A DNA stretch of 48,867 bases from Streptomyces gelaticus (GCF_014649535.1 NZ_BMTF01000033.1:19266-68132), one strand, 5' to 3'. Shown: positions 1 through 9,286, counted from the first letter of the stretch. Numbers and translations: made by a program. The notes: generated by a model from the letters alone, not told the origin.

Positions 1-365
1 ACCTGATCACCGACCTGCTCGACGGAATCCTCGGACCGCTGAACTGGAACGCGGCTGACGGGCTCGTCATCGGTGCCATCGGCGGGCTCGGCGGCACGTG
101 CTCGTACGCGCTCTCGTTCACCGCCTGGGGGCGGTGGCTGGTCCTGTCGAGGGTCTGGCTGCCCCTGACCGGCAAACTGCCCTGGGACACGGTGGCCTTC
201 CTGGACGACGCCTACCGCCGGGGCGTCCTGCGCCAGACCGGCGCGGTGTACCAGTTCCGCCACATCCGGCTCCAGCACCACCTCGCCCGCTCGTACCGCG
301 AGCACCAGAGCAAGTACGCGCCGGCCAGCTTCGGCTCCGGCGCACAGGGGCCTGTCCGGCCGTGA
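1..365 (+). CDS. C-terminal fragment of a NACHT-type membrane NTPase-like protein (5' end outside window)
   Basis: The frame is open from the left edge (first full codon at base 3) to TGA at 363-365 and encodes about 120 residues. It begins with a glycine-rich hydrophobic stretch (VIGAIGGLGG) and an aromatic amphipathic segment. It ends in a conserved-looking block, RRGVLRQTGAVYQFRHIRLQ, followed by basic residues. From memory, that block is typical of the C-terminus of large Streptomyces NACHT/P-loop NTPases carrying membrane segments. The P-loop itself would lie outside the window, so function rests on this tail alone. Many NACHT proteins are STAND switch NTPases, some antiphage; nothing visible tests that here. 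Moderate confidence. Confidence 0.55.
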   Translation, partial: LITDLLDGILGPLNWNAADGLVIGAIGGLGGTCSYALSFTAWGRWLVLSRVWLPLTGKLPWDTVAFLDDAYRRGVLRQTGAVYQFRHIRLQHHLARSYREHQSKYAPASFGSGAQGPVRP

Positions 366-399
366 TCCGCCGGACAGGCCCTCGCCACGCCGCCCGCTC

Positions 400-957
400 T
401 CAGGCCTGCTGCGCCCGCCACTCCGGGGCCAGCACCGACCAGATCTCCGAGTCGTGCCGCTCACCCCGGTGCAGGTAGCTCTCGCGCAGCACCCCGTCAC
501 GCGTCATGCCGAGCCGCTTGGCCACGGCGATGCTGGCGGTGTTCGCCGCGGACGCGGCCCACTCCACGCGGTGCATGCCCCGCTCGTACACCGCCCAGTC
601 GATCAGCTTCCGGCACGCCCGGGTGATCAGACCGCGCCCCTCGCCCGCCGGCTCCAGCCAGCAGCCGATCTCGCAGTTCCCCGACTCCGCGTCGAAGACC
701 CGGAACAGGACACCGCCGACGAGCGTGCCCTCCAGCCAGATGCCGTAGATCCGCCCCGTGTCCGCCGCCTGCTTCTCCGCGTACCGCCGCAGCAGCGTAC
801 GCGCCGAGTCCAGGTCGGTGGTGAAGGAGGCGAAGGGGATCCACGGATCGACGAGCTCCCGGGCCCGGTCCACGTGGTCGAGGAACTCCTGCGCCTGCCA
901 GGTCTCCAGCGGACGCAGTTCCGCTCCGTCATCACCCAGGGATATCGCGAACATCAT
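400..957 (-). CDS. GNAT-family N-acetyltransferase (RimJ/RimL type)
   Basis: 185 residues, the usual length for a RimL-like single-domain acetyltransferase. The acetyl-CoA motif A region reads CEIGCWLEPAGEGRGLITRA (Q/R-x-x-G-x-G-like), followed by a helix and the typical late motif AKRLGM-x-RDGVLRE of alanine N-acetyltransferase/RimJ relatives. It should transfer acetyl from acetyl-CoA to an amine; the substrate is unknown. The start is one of two adjacent ATGs (957 or 954). The first overlaps the stop of the upstream MMPL gene as ATGA, with an AAGGAG just ahead, so translation is probably coupled to the exporter. Family call is firm, role open. Confidence 0.85.
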   Translation of the reverse strand: MMFAISLGDDGAELRPLETWQAQEFLDHVDRARELVDPWIPFASFTTDLDSARTLLRRYAEKQAADTGRIYGIWLEGTLVGGVLFRVFDAESGNCEIGCWLEPAGEGRGLITRACRKLIDWAVYERGMHRVEWAASAANTASIAVAKRLGMTRDGVLRESYLHRGERHDSEIWSVLAPEWRAQQA

Positions 958-3191
958 GCTCCTTCTCGAACCGCTTCCACCGCTTGCGCGGTCTGCGCCA
1001 CCTCCGCCGGTTGCGCTGCCTGCGGGATCTTCGCATGCGGCAGGCCGTGCCCGGGAGGCTCGATGCTGATCCGCGGCAGCAGCCGGTCCAGCCGGCGCGG
1101 CAGCCACCAGTTCGCCCCGCCCAGCAGATGCATCAGCGCGGGCACCAGCAGCGTGCGCAGGACGAAGGCGTCGAGGGCGACGGCCGCGGCGAGCGCGATG
1201 CCGAACATGGCGATCACCCGGTCCCCGCTGAGGACGAAGGCGAGGAAGACCGAAATCATGATCACGGCCGCGGAGTTGATCACTCGGCCGGTCTCGGCGA
1301 GGCCCACCCGGACGGCCCGGCGGTTGTCACCGGTCTCCAGCCACTCCTCGTACATCCGCCCCACCAGGAACACCTGGTAGTCCATGGACAGACCGAAGAG
1401 CACGGACACCATGATCACCGGCAGGAAGGGTTCGATGGGCCCCGAACTGCCGAGCCCCAGCAGCTCGCTCCCCCATCCCCACTGGAAGACCGCGACGACG
1501 ACCCCGAACGAGGAGGCGACGGCGGCCACATTCATCACCGCGGCCTTCAGCGGAATGCCGATCGACCGGAACGCCAGCAGCAGGAGCAGACAGCCGAGCC
1601 CTATGACCACACCGACGAAGAGCGGGAGCTTGCCGATGATGATCCGGGCGAAGTCGTCGTAGCTGGCGGTCACTCCCCCGACATGGGCCTGGAGCGAGGT
1701 GTTCTGCTCGGCCCGCGGCAGGACCTCGGTACGCAGCCGGTCGACGAGCGCGCTGGTCTCCTGGGACTGCGGCGAGGACTCCGGTACGACGGTGACGAAG
1801 GCCGTATCGCCGCCGCTGTCGTACGTGACCGGGCCGACCGAGGCCACGCCCTCGGTGGACCGCAGCACGGCGGGCAGGGCGTCCATCGCGAGCCGGTCGT
1901 CCGCGCCGTCCAGTTGCGCCGCGATGGTCAGCGGTCCGTTGACGCCGGGGCCGAATCCGTCGGCCAGCAGGTCGTACGCCTGCCGGGTGGTCGACGAGGA
2001 GGGGTTGTTGCCCTGGTCGGAGGTGCCCAGGTGCAGGGAGAAGGTGGGCAGCGCGAGGACCAGCATCACCACGGCGGCGCACGCCCCGAGCAGCTTGGGG
2101 TGGCGTTCGACGAAGGCGGACCAGCGGGCCGCGAAGCCCGTGGGCACCTCGGGCTGCGGGCCGTGCTCGGCGAGCTGTCTGCGCTCGCGCCGGCTCAGTG
2201 CCCGCGGGCCGATGAACGAGAGCAGGGCGGGCAGCAGGGTCACGGAGGCAGCCACGGTCAGCACGACTGTGAGCGAGGCGGCGATCGCCACACCGTTGAG
2301 GAAGCCGAGCCGCAGGATCAGCATGCCGAGCAGGGCGATGCAGACGGTGGCCCCGGCGAAGACGACGGCGCGCCCGGTCGTCGCGACGGCGTTCTGCGCG
2401 GCCTCGGTGACCGACATGCCTCTGCGCAGTCCTCTGCGGTGTCTGGTGACGATGAACAGCGCGTAGTCGATACCGACGCCGAGGCCTATCAGCATGCCCA
2501 GCATGGGCGCGAAGTCGGCGACGGTCATCAGATGGCCGAGCAGCACGGTGCCCGCGTAGGCGGTGCCGACGGAGACCAGCGCGGTGGCGATGGGCAGCAT
2601 GCTGGCGGCGAGCGAGCCGAAGGCGAGGAAGAGGACGACCGCCGCGACGACCACCCCGATGGCCTCGCTGAGGTGGACGGAGGGTGCTTCGGTGAGGGCG
2701 ACGGCGGGGCCGCCCAGCTCCACCTGGAGATGGTCCCCGGCGGCCGCCTTCGCGGTGTCCACGACCGCCCTGACCTGCTGCACCGGGATGTCCTCGACCT
2801 GCTGGCCGAAGGTGACCGCGGCGTAGGCGGTGTGCCCGTCGCTGCTGATCTGTGCGGCGCCCGACGCCCCGTACGGCCCGGTGACCGCGCCGACCCCGGG
2901 CAGTTCCTCGACCGCGTGCAGGGTCCGGGTCATCGTCTGCCGGACGTCGTCGGCCCGCACGGTGGAGTCGGAGGTGTGCCAGACGATGGTGTCCGTGTCA
3001 CCGCCGAGATCCGTGAAACCGCTCCTGAGAAGCTCGGTGGCCCGGCCGGACTCCGTACCGGGCACCTCGTAGTCGTTGGAGTACGCGGAACCCGCGAAGC
3101 CCGCCGCGGTGGCCGTGCCGCCGAGGGCGAGCAGCCAGATGAGAACGGCGACGAGACGGTGCCTGATGCACCAGCGGGCGATGGCGGCCAA
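954..3191 (-). CDS. MMPL-family RND-type membrane exporter
   Basis: About 745 residues with the duplicated MMPL/RND layout: an N-terminal membrane helix (LVAVLIWLLALGGTATAA), an extracytoplasmic loop, a five-helix bundle containing GLGVGIDYALFIVTRHR, then a second loop and bundle containing FGLSMDYQVFLVGRMYEEW. The paired GxxxDY motifs mark proton-driven transport in this family. Members export lipids or small molecules, and the cargo cannot be read here. I prefer the TTG start at 3191 because it follows GGGAG at good spacing and gives the family-typical start (M)AAIARWCIRHR. An ATG at 3260 would add 23 unlikely residues. The gene overlaps the downstream GNAT gene by 4 bp. Confidence 0.9.
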   Translation of the reverse strand: MAAIARWCIRHRLVAVLIWLLALGGTATAAGFAGSAYSNDYEVPGTESGRATELLRSGFTDLGGDTDTIVWHTSDSTVRADDVRQTMTRTLHAVEELPGVGAVTGPYGASGAAQISSDGHTAYAAVTFGQQVEDIPVQQVRAVVDTAKAAAGDHLQVELGGPAVALTEAPSVHLSEAIGVVVAAVVLFLAFGSLAASMLPIATALVSVGTAYAGTVLLGHLMTVADFAPMLGMLIGLGVGIDYALFIVTRHRRGLRRGMSVTEAAQNAVATTGRAVVFAGATVCIALLGMLILRLGFLNGVAIAASLTVVLTVAASVTLLPALLSFIGPRALSRRERRQLAEHGPQPEVPTGFAARWSAFVERHPKLLGACAAVVMLVLALPTFSLHLGTSDQGNNPSSSTTRQAYDLLADGFGPGVNGPLTIAAQLDGADDRLAMDALPAVLRSTEGVASVGPVTYDSGGDTAFVTVVPESSPQSQETSALVDRLRTEVLPRAEQNTSLQAHVGGVTASYDDFARIIIGKLPLFVGVVIGLGCLLLLLAFRSIGIPLKAAVMNVAAVASSFGVVVAVFQWGWGSELLGLGSSGPIEPFLPVIMVSVLFGLSMDYQVFLVGRMYEEWLETGDNRRAVRVGLAETGRVINSAAVIMISVFLAFVLSGDRVIAMFGIALAAAVALDAFVLRTLLVPALMHLLGGANWWLPRRLDRLLPRISIEPPGHGLPHAKIPQAAQPAEVAQTAQAVEAVREGA

Positions 3192-3358
3192 CGGGCGTGC
3201 TCCCTGCTGGTTTGTGGCTCTTTGCCGGTACAAAGCATGAATGACCCGCAAAGAAAGCATGACCTGGGAATCGTCACTCTGGCAGCCGAAAGTGATCCTT
3301 TGTCTCTTTCGTGGTCATACTCACAGCCCTTGCTCTGAGCCCTTGCTCACAGCGGCTT

Positions 3359-3401
3359 CGGCGGGGCGCCGCGCCGTACGACGGTCCGCGGCACCCCGCC
3401 G
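3359..3401 (-). terminator. Stem-loop after the phospholipase C gene
   Basis: A 15-bp inverted repeat (3359-3373 with 3387-3401, one C-A mismatch) lies just past the phospholipase stop codon. It is very GC-rich with no T-run, as usual for Streptomyces terminators. It separates the phospholipase gene from the MMPL gene transcribed in the same direction. Confidence 0.55.
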
Positions 3402-3413
3402 CCCGGAGCCGGG

Positions 3414-5534
3414 TCAGCCCGAGACGCTCGCCCGGCCGTTCTCGATGTGACCCATCAGCCGGCGCCGGAAGGTGTCGTCCCCGTCGACGGTGACGGCCAG
3501 GTCGTACCAGCCGTGCGCGTCGGCCGCCGAGTGCACCACCGTGCGGCTGCGCCCCGGCTTGACCTTGACGGTCCTGGTCCAGTCCCGCAGGTCCGCCTCG
3601 TCGACGTAGCCCAGCGGCCGCACGGTGAAGGTGAGCGTCGTCCGGCCCGTGTTGCGCAGCGTGAGGTGCAGATCGCGCTCATGGGCGTCGACCCGCGACG
3701 CCACCTCGGCCGGAGCACCGTCCTTCACGGACCCGGCGAACTCACGGCGGAATCCGTTCGGCCCCGTCACGGTGAACCGGTACGCCGCGCCGGTGACGGG
3801 CACCGTCCACTGCGCCGTGCCCTTCACATCCCGGTGCTGCGGTACGGGGAACTCACCGGCGTACGGATACAGCGCGAAGTGCGCCGACGAGCGCCCCGTG
3901 TTGCTGAGGGCCACCTGCACCGCGCCGTCCACCAGCTTCGCCTGCGCGTCCGGCTGGTACGGCAGCGCGCGGGCCGGGCGCGCGCCCGGCTCCTGCACGG
4001 GCATGTGCTGCACGAGCGGCGGCTTCGGCGCCCAGCGGCCGCTGAACGGCGGAATGGCGCCCGGCTGCTCCACCTCGGGCCGGCGGCGTGTCCGCGAGAA
4101 GTCGAAGGCCGAGGTCAGGTCGCCGGTGACGGTGCGCCGCCAGTCGCCGATGTTCGGTTCCTCCACCCCGGTCCAGCGCTCCAGGAAGCGGATCACGGAG
4201 GTGTGGTCGAAGACCTCGGAGCAGACGTAGCCGCCGATGGTCCACGGCGAGACGACGAGCATCGGCACCCGTATGCCGAGACCGGTGGGCTTGCCCTCCC
4301 ACTGCTCCTCGGTGACCTCGGGCGGGGCGACCGGCGGCGGCACGTGGTCGAAGAAGCCGTCGTTCTCGTCGTAGTTGATGAAGACGGCGGTGTGCCGCCA
4401 CACATCGGGGTGCTTGCCCAGCGCGTCCAGGACCTTGTAGACGATCGTCGCGCTGTGGACCGGCGAGGAGACGCTCGGGTGCTCCGAGTCGACGGCCGAG
4501 GGCACCAGGTAGGAGACCTCGGGCAGGGTGCCCGCCGCCACGTCCTTGGCGAACTCGTCGGCCAGCGTTCCGGTCTCCACCCGGCGCAACGCCCGCTCGA
4601 AGAGGCTGCGTTCGCTCTTGTCGAGGGTGGCGACGCCCTCCTCCAGCAGTCCGAACAGCCGCTCCCGCTCCGCGGCGTCCGCGTCGCGCACCGCGGCGTA
4701 GAACGACTCCATGAAGGTGTGGCCGCCGGTCTTCGCGAGCGCCTTGCGGGCGATCGCCTTGAAGGTGGCGAAGAACTCGATCTGGTTGTCGGTGAAGTTC
4801 TCCCACTCGGTGTATGTGCGCCAGCTGTGCCCGGCCTTCTCCAGCCGCTCCGCGTACGTGCCCCAGTCGTAGCCGGGATGGGTGCCCTCGTTGTACGCGT
4901 CGTTGCCGACGGCCCGCCTGCCGTTCGGTTCGTTGCCCGTCTTCCCGCTCCACAGGTGGTTGCGGTTGGGGCTGGTCGAGGTGTGGATGGAGGAGTGGTA
5001 CGCGTCGCAGACCGTGAAGGTGTCGGCCAGCTCGTAGTGGAGCGGGATGTCGCGGCGGTCGTAGTACGCCATGGTGGCGGCCGTCTTGGCGGTCACCCAG
5101 CCGTTCATCCACCCGCCGGCCCACGCCTTGCCGCCGCCGCTCCAGGAGTGGTCGAGCGCGCCGATGTACTGGAGGTCCTTCTTCTGCGTCTCGGCGGCGT
5201 CGCGCACCGGGAAGGGCAGCACGGAGGTGCCCAGCGGCGCGGGCTGCTCGAAGACCGGCTTGCCCGAGGGCAGCTCGACGGCGTTGCGGTCACCGAAGCC
5301 GCGTACGCCCCGGAGCGTCCCGAAGTAGTGGTCGAAGGAACGGTTCTCCTGCATCAGGATCACCACGTGCTTGATGGCTCCGAGCCCGTCCCCGCCGCCG
5401 GACCCCGCCGAGTGTGCCGGCTGCGCGGCGATCGCGGCCTGCAGCGAAGGCGGCAGCAGCGACCCCGCCGCCGCGGCGCCGAGCGCACCGCCGCCGAGCG
5501 CGAAGAGCCGTCGCCGTGAAATGTCCGTGGTCAA
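3414..5534 (-). CDS. Phosphocholine-specific phospholipase C, Tat-secreted
   Basis: 706 residues, the usual size of bacterial PC-PLC/PlcN-type enzymes in the phosphoesterase/acid-phosphatase superfamily. The N-terminus carries a twin-arginine signal (SRRRLFALGGGALGAAAAG). The conserved superfamily block HVVILMQENRSFDHYFGTLRG follows at about residue 55, then NRNHLWSGKTGNEPNG and FINYDENDGFFDHVPPP, which contribute metal and catalytic residues. The last ~200 residues form two beta-rich repeats typical of the C-terminal PLC domains. It should hydrolyse phosphatidylcholine-like lipids outside the cell, for phosphate scavenging or lipid turnover. No Pho box was recognised in the 5535-5647 upstream interval. 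Confidence 0.93.
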   Translation of the reverse strand: MTTDISRRRLFALGGGALGAAAAGSLLPPSLQAAIAAQPAHSAGSGGGDGLGAIKHVVILMQENRSFDHYFGTLRGVRGFGDRNAVELPSGKPVFEQPAPLGTSVLPFPVRDAAETQKKDLQYIGALDHSWSGGGKAWAGGWMNGWVTAKTAATMAYYDRRDIPLHYELADTFTVCDAYHSSIHTSTSPNRNHLWSGKTGNEPNGRRAVGNDAYNEGTHPGYDWGTYAERLEKAGHSWRTYTEWENFTDNQIEFFATFKAIARKALAKTGGHTFMESFYAAVRDADAAERERLFGLLEEGVATLDKSERSLFERALRRVETGTLADEFAKDVAAGTLPEVSYLVPSAVDSEHPSVSSPVHSATIVYKVLDALGKHPDVWRHTAVFINYDENDGFFDHVPPPVAPPEVTEEQWEGKPTGLGIRVPMLVVSPWTIGGYVCSEVFDHTSVIRFLERWTGVEEPNIGDWRRTVTGDLTSAFDFSRTRRRPEVEQPGAIPPFSGRWAPKPPLVQHMPVQEPGARPARALPYQPDAQAKLVDGAVQVALSNTGRSSAHFALYPYAGEFPVPQHRDVKGTAQWTVPVTGAAYRFTVTGPNGFRREFAGSVKDGAPAEVASRVDAHERDLHLTLRNTGRTTLTFTVRPLGYVDEADLRDWTRTVKVKPGRSRTVVHSAADAHGWYDLAVTVDGDDTFRRRLMGHIENGRASVSG

Positions 5535-5647
5535 GTGAGCCTCCCGAGTCCGGTCGTACAGCCGGGAAGCTAATCAAGCCGGGTGGCGTGCGGAAGGACT
5601 CCGTACGGCTCCGCGGTGAACGTCCAACAGGTCCTGCGGGAAAGTCC

Positions 5648-5687
5648 AAGGGGCGGCGCACCCGTGGTCGTGGATGCGCCGCCCCTT
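5648..5687 (-). terminator. Rho-independent-type hairpin after gatB
   Basis: A perfect 13-bp inverted repeat (5648-5660 with 5675-5687), with A/G ends and a 14-nt loop, sits 25 bp past the gatB stop. It very likely ends the gat transcript ahead of the phospholipase gene. Confidence 0.7.
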
Positions 5688-5711
5688 CGGCGACGGGCCT
5701 GCGCGGAGGGC

Positions 5712-7220
5712 TCAGCCCTCGACGCCGAGCTTCTCCAGGATCAGCTCACGGACCCGGGCCGCGTCCGCCTGGCCGCGGGTGGCCTTCATGACCGCGCCGA
5801 CGAGCGCGCCCGCCGCCGCGACCTTGCCGCCGCGGATCTTGTCCGCGACGGCCGCGTTGGCGGCGATGGCCTCGTCGACGGCCGTGGACAGCGCGCCCTC
5901 GTCGGAGACGACCTTCAGGCCGCGCTTCTCGACGACGGTGTCCGGGTCGCCCTCGCCCGCGAGGACACCCTCAATGACCTGGCGGGCCAGCTTGTCGTTG
6001 AGGTCGCCCGCGGCGACGAGCTCGGCCACCCGGGCGACCTGCGCCGGGGTGATCGGCAGCTCGTCGAGGCCGCGGCCGGTCTCGTTGGCGTTACGGGCCA
6101 GCTCGCCCATCCACCACTTGCGGGCCTGGTCCGAGGGGGCGCCCGCGTCGGTCGTGGCGACGATCAGATCGACCGCGCCGGCATTGAGGATGGACTGCAT
6201 GTCGTGCTCGGAGACACCCCACTCCTCCTTGAGCCGGTTGCGGCGCAGCCGCGGCAGCTCGGGGAGGCCCTTGCGAAGCTCCTCGACCCACTCGCGGGCC
6301 GGGGCGACCGGCACCAGGTCGGGCTCGGGGAAGTAGCGGTAGTCCTCGGCGTTGTCCTTGATGCGGCCGGCCGTGGTGGAGCCGTCCTCCTCGTGGAAGT
6401 GCCGGGTCTCCTGCACGACCGTGCCGCCGGAGGACAGCACGGCCGCGTGCCGCTGGATCTCGAACCGGGCGGCACGCTCGACGGAACGCAGTGAGTTCAC
6501 GTTCTTCGTCTCGGAGCGCGTACCGAAGGTCTCGGTGCCATTGGGGCGCAGCGACAGGTTGACGTCGCAGCGCATCTGGCCCATCTCCATGCGGGCCTCC
6601 GAGACGCCGAGCGCCTTGATGAGCTCGCGGAGTTCGGCGACGTACGCCTTGGCGACCTCGGGGGCCCGTACGCCCGCGCCCTCGATCGGCTTGGTGACGA
6701 TCTCGATGAGCGGGATGCCCGCGCGGTTGTAGTCGAGCAGGGAGTGGGACGCGCCCTGGATACGGCCGGTGGCACCGCCGACGTGGGTCGACTTGCCGGT
6801 GTCCTCCTCCATGTGGGCGCGCTCGATCTGCACCCGGAAGGTCTCCCCGTCCTCCAGCTGGACGTCCAGATAGCCGTTGTAGGCGATCGGCTCGTCGTAC
6901 TGGGAGGTCTGGAAGTTCTTCGGCATGTCCGGATAGAAGTAGTTCTTCCGGGCGAAGCGGCACCACTCGGCGATCTCGCAGTTCAGCGCGAGGCCGATCT
7001 TGATGGCGGACTCGACGCCGATCTCGTTGACGACCGGCAGGGCGCCGGGCAGGCCGAGGCAGACCGGGCAGGTCTGGGAGTTGGCGTCCTGCTTGAGCTC
7101 GGTCGAGCAGCCGCAGAACATCTTGGTCTTGGTGCCGAGCTCGACATGGACCTCCAGGCCCATGACGGGGTCGTAGGACGCGAGCGCGTCCTCGTACGAC
7201 ACCAGGTCGGTGACAGTCAC
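5712..7220 (-). CDS. gatB: Asp-tRNA(Asn)/Glu-tRNA(Gln) amidotransferase subunit B
   Basis: 502 residues, normal GatB length. It opens with the GatB/E signature VMGLEVHVELGTKTKMFC, continues through the zinc-site cysteines (FCGCS, TCPVCLGLPGALPVVN) and the kinase-like phosphorylation core, and ends with the YqeY-like helical tail (KIRGGKVAAAGALVGAVMKATRGQ region). GatB phosphorylates misacylated Glu-tRNA(Gln) or Asp-tRNA(Asn), and GatA supplies the ammonia for amidation. The start is GTG at 7220 with GAGAGGGAAG upstream. It is the last gene of the gatC-gatA-small ORF-gatB cluster, 15 bp after the small ORF. Confidence 0.97.
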   Translation of the reverse strand: MTVTDLVSYEDALASYDPVMGLEVHVELGTKTKMFCGCSTELKQDANSQTCPVCLGLPGALPVVNEIGVESAIKIGLALNCEIAEWCRFARKNYFYPDMPKNFQTSQYDEPIAYNGYLDVQLEDGETFRVQIERAHMEEDTGKSTHVGGATGRIQGASHSLLDYNRAGIPLIEIVTKPIEGAGVRAPEVAKAYVAELRELIKALGVSEARMEMGQMRCDVNLSLRPNGTETFGTRSETKNVNSLRSVERAARFEIQRHAAVLSSGGTVVQETRHFHEEDGSTTAGRIKDNAEDYRYFPEPDLVPVAPAREWVEELRKGLPELPRLRRNRLKEEWGVSEHDMQSILNAGAVDLIVATTDAGAPSDQARKWWMGELARNANETGRGLDELPITPAQVARVAELVAAGDLNDKLARQVIEGVLAGEGDPDTVVEKRGLKVVSDEGALSTAVDEAIAANAAVADKIRGGKVAAAGALVGAVMKATRGQADAARVRELILEKLGVEG

Positions 7221-7235
7221 GGTGAAACTTCCCTC

Positions 7236-7475
7236 TCAGCCCAGCAGTACGTCGTCATCGCCGAGGCGCTTGAGCTCGCGCAGCAGCAGGGCGACACCGG
7301 TGGCGATGGCGGCGGCGGAGACAACGGCATCGATCAGTCGGAGCGTGTCGTGCTCGTGGCGTGCCTTCTTGGCCTGCTTGATCACGCCGATCGCACCGAA
7401 AGCGGTGGTGCCGATGGACAGGTACGTGCCGGTCTTGGACTTCTTGAAGCCCTTGGCCTTGGTCAGTGCGCTCAC
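7236..7475 (-). CDS. Small predicted membrane protein between gatA and gatB
   Basis: 79 residues from a GTG start at 7475 that overlaps the gatA stop as GTGA. A strong AGGAGG lies about 10 nt upstream, inside the gatA coding end. The N-terminus is basic (SALTKAKGFKKSKTG), followed by two hydrophobic segments (YLSIGTTAFGAIGVI and AVVSAAAIATGVALLL) separated by a charged linker and a charged tail. No known family is recognised. Tight coupling inside the gat operon suggests co-production with the amidotransferase. The overlap and ribosome site support it as a real gene; function is unknown. Confidence 0.8.
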   Translation of the reverse strand: MSALTKAKGFKKSKTGTYLSIGTTAFGAIGVIKQAKKARHEHDTLRLIDAVVSAAAIATGVALLLRELKRLGDDDVLLG

Positions 7476-8983
7476 AACGACGGAGCCTCCTCCAGCAGCG
7501 GGTGACCCCACTTTTCCACGAAGGCGGCCTCGACGGCGGCTCCGACCTTGTAGAGACGGTCGTCCTTCATGGCGGGGGCGATGATCTGCAGCCCGACCGG
7601 CAGGCCGTCCTCGGGGGCCAGGCCGCAGGGCAGCGACATGGCGGAGTTGCCCGCGAGGTTGGTCGGGATGGTGCACAGGTCCGCGAGGTACATCGCCATC
7701 GGGTCGTCGGCGCGCTCGCCGATCGAGAAGGCGGTGGTGGGCGTCGTCGGGGAGACGATGACATCGACACCGCTGCCCTGCTCGAAGGCCCTCTCGAAGT
7801 CCTGCGTGATGAGGGTGCGGACCTTCTGCGCCGAGCCGTAGTACGCGTCGTAGTAGCCGGAGCTGAGCGCGTACGTACCGAGGATGACGCGGCGCTTGAC
7901 CTCGTCGCCGAAGCCGGCCTCGCGGGTGAGCGCGGTGACGTCCTCGGCGGACCTCGTGCCGTCGTCGCCGACGCGCAGCCCGTAGCGCATGGCGTCGAAG
8001 CGGGCCAGGTTGGAGGAGCACTCGGACGGCGCGATCAGGTAGTACGCCGACAGGGCCAGGTCGAAGGACGGGCAGTCCAGCTCGACGATCGTGGCACCGA
8101 GCGACTTCAGCAGCTCGACCGACTCGTTGAAGCGCTGGACGACGCCCGCCTGGTAGCCCTCACCGGCGAACTGCTTGACGACGCCGATGCGCATGCCCTC
8201 GACGCTGCCGCTCCGCGCGGCCTCGACGACCGGCGGGACCGGGGCGTCGATGGACGTCGAGTCCATCGGGTCGTGCCCGGCGATCACCTCGTGCAGCAGG
8301 GCCGCGTCCAGGACGGTACGGGCGCAGGGCCCGCCCTGGTCCAGGGAGCTGGAGAAGGCCACCATGCCGTAGCGGGAGACGCCGCCATAGGTGGGCTTGA
8401 CACCGACCGTGCCGGTGACGGCGGCGGGCTGGCGGATGGAGCCGCCGGTGTCCGTGCCGATGGCGAGCGGGGCCTCGTACGAGGCGAGCGCGGCGGACGA
8501 GCCGCCGCCGGAGCCACCCGGGATGCGGGTGAGGTCCCAGGGGTTGCCGGTCGGGCCGTAGGCACTGTTCTCGGTGGAGGACCCCATGGCGAACTCGTCC
8601 ATGTTGGTCTTGCCGAGGATGACGACGTCGGCGGCCTTCAGCTTCTTGGTGAGGGTCGCGTCGTACGGCGGGATCCAGCCTTCGAGGATCTTGGAACCGA
8701 CGGTGGTCGGCATGTCCTTCGTGGTGAAGATGTCCTTCAGCGCGAGCGGGACGCCGGCCAGCGGGCCGAGCTTCTCACCGGCCGCCTTCTTGGCGTCGAC
8801 GGCGCGGGCCTGCGCGAGCGCGCCCTCGCGGTCGACGTGCAGGAAGGCGTGGACCTTCTCGTCGACCGCGTCGATCCGGGCCAGGTGGGCCTCGGTGACC
8901 TGGACGGCCGTGAGCTCGCCGGAGGCGATCTTCGCGGCGATCTCAGCGGCGGTGAGCTTGATGATGGTGCTGTTGTCCGTCAT
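7472..8983 (-). CDS. gatA: Asp-tRNA(Asn)/Glu-tRNA(Gln) amidotransferase subunit A
   Basis: 503 residues with the amidase-signature fold. The Ser-cisSer-Lys triad is complete: Lys83 in GVPLALKDIF, Ser158 in PGGSGGGSSAA and Ser182 in GTDTGGSIRQPAA, with spacings (75 and 24) matching characterised GatA enzymes as I recall them. It hydrolyses glutamine and channels ammonia to GatB for transamidation of mischarged tRNA. It lies 6 bp after gatC and overlaps the following small ORF by 4 bp. The start ATG at 8983 gives MTDNSTIIKLTAAEIA, as expected. Confidence 0.97.
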   Translation of the reverse strand: MTDNSTIIKLTAAEIAAKIASGELTAVQVTEAHLARIDAVDEKVHAFLHVDREGALAQARAVDAKKAAGEKLGPLAGVPLALKDIFTTKDMPTTVGSKILEGWIPPYDATLTKKLKAADVVILGKTNMDEFAMGSSTENSAYGPTGNPWDLTRIPGGSGGGSSAALASYEAPLAIGTDTGGSIRQPAAVTGTVGVKPTYGGVSRYGMVAFSSSLDQGGPCARTVLDAALLHEVIAGHDPMDSTSIDAPVPPVVEAARSGSVEGMRIGVVKQFAGEGYQAGVVQRFNESVELLKSLGATIVELDCPSFDLALSAYYLIAPSECSSNLARFDAMRYGLRVGDDGTRSAEDVTALTREAGFGDEVKRRVILGTYALSSGYYDAYYGSAQKVRTLITQDFERAFEQGSGVDVIVSPTTPTTAFSIGERADDPMAMYLADLCTIPTNLAGNSAMSLPCGLAPEDGLPVGLQIIAPAMKDDRLYKVGAAVEAAFVEKWGHPLLEEAPSL

Positions 8984-8989
8984 GGCTGT

Positions 8990-9286
8990 TTAGTCCTCCC
9001 CCAGGATCTGCGGCACCTTGAAACGCTGCTGCTCCTGGGCAGGGGCGCCGGAGAGCGCCTGCTCGGGGGTGAGCGACGGACGGACCTCGTCCGCGCGCAT
9101 GACGTTGGTCAGCGGCAGCGGGTGGGAGGTCGGCGGTACGTCTTGGTCGGCGACCTCGGAGACGCGGGCGACCGCGCCGATGATGTCGTCGAGCTGACCG
9201 GCGAAGTGATCGAGCTCTTCGCCCTTCAGCTCCAGACGCGCCAGCCGGGCGAGGTGGGCGACCTCCTCGCGCGTGATGCCAGGCAT
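8990..9286 (-). CDS. gatC: Asp-tRNA(Asn)/Glu-tRNA(Gln) amidotransferase subunit C
   Basis: 98 residues, the normal GatC length, starting MPGITREEVAHLARLARLEL and ending in FKVPQILGED, both characteristic of GatC. GatC wraps the GatA-GatB interface and stabilises the complex. The start ATG at 9286 has GAGGA upstream. The unterminated frame of the upstream GGDEF-EAL gene runs across the first ~60 bp in another register. A promoter of its own may lie in the 9287-9320 interval, though none is convincing by eye. Confidence 0.93.
   Translation of the reverse strand: MPGITREEVAHLARLARLELKGEELDHFAGQLDDIIGAVARVSEVADQDVPPTSHPLPLTNVMRADEVRPSLTPEQALSGAPAQEQQRFKVPQILGED

Noticed and set aside
984..3338. 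Long plus-strand open frame (784 codons) opposite the MMPL gene
   Set aside because: It is an antisense shadow caused by high GC codon bias; translation is low-complexity with no motifs, while the minus strand encodes a clear MMPL protein.
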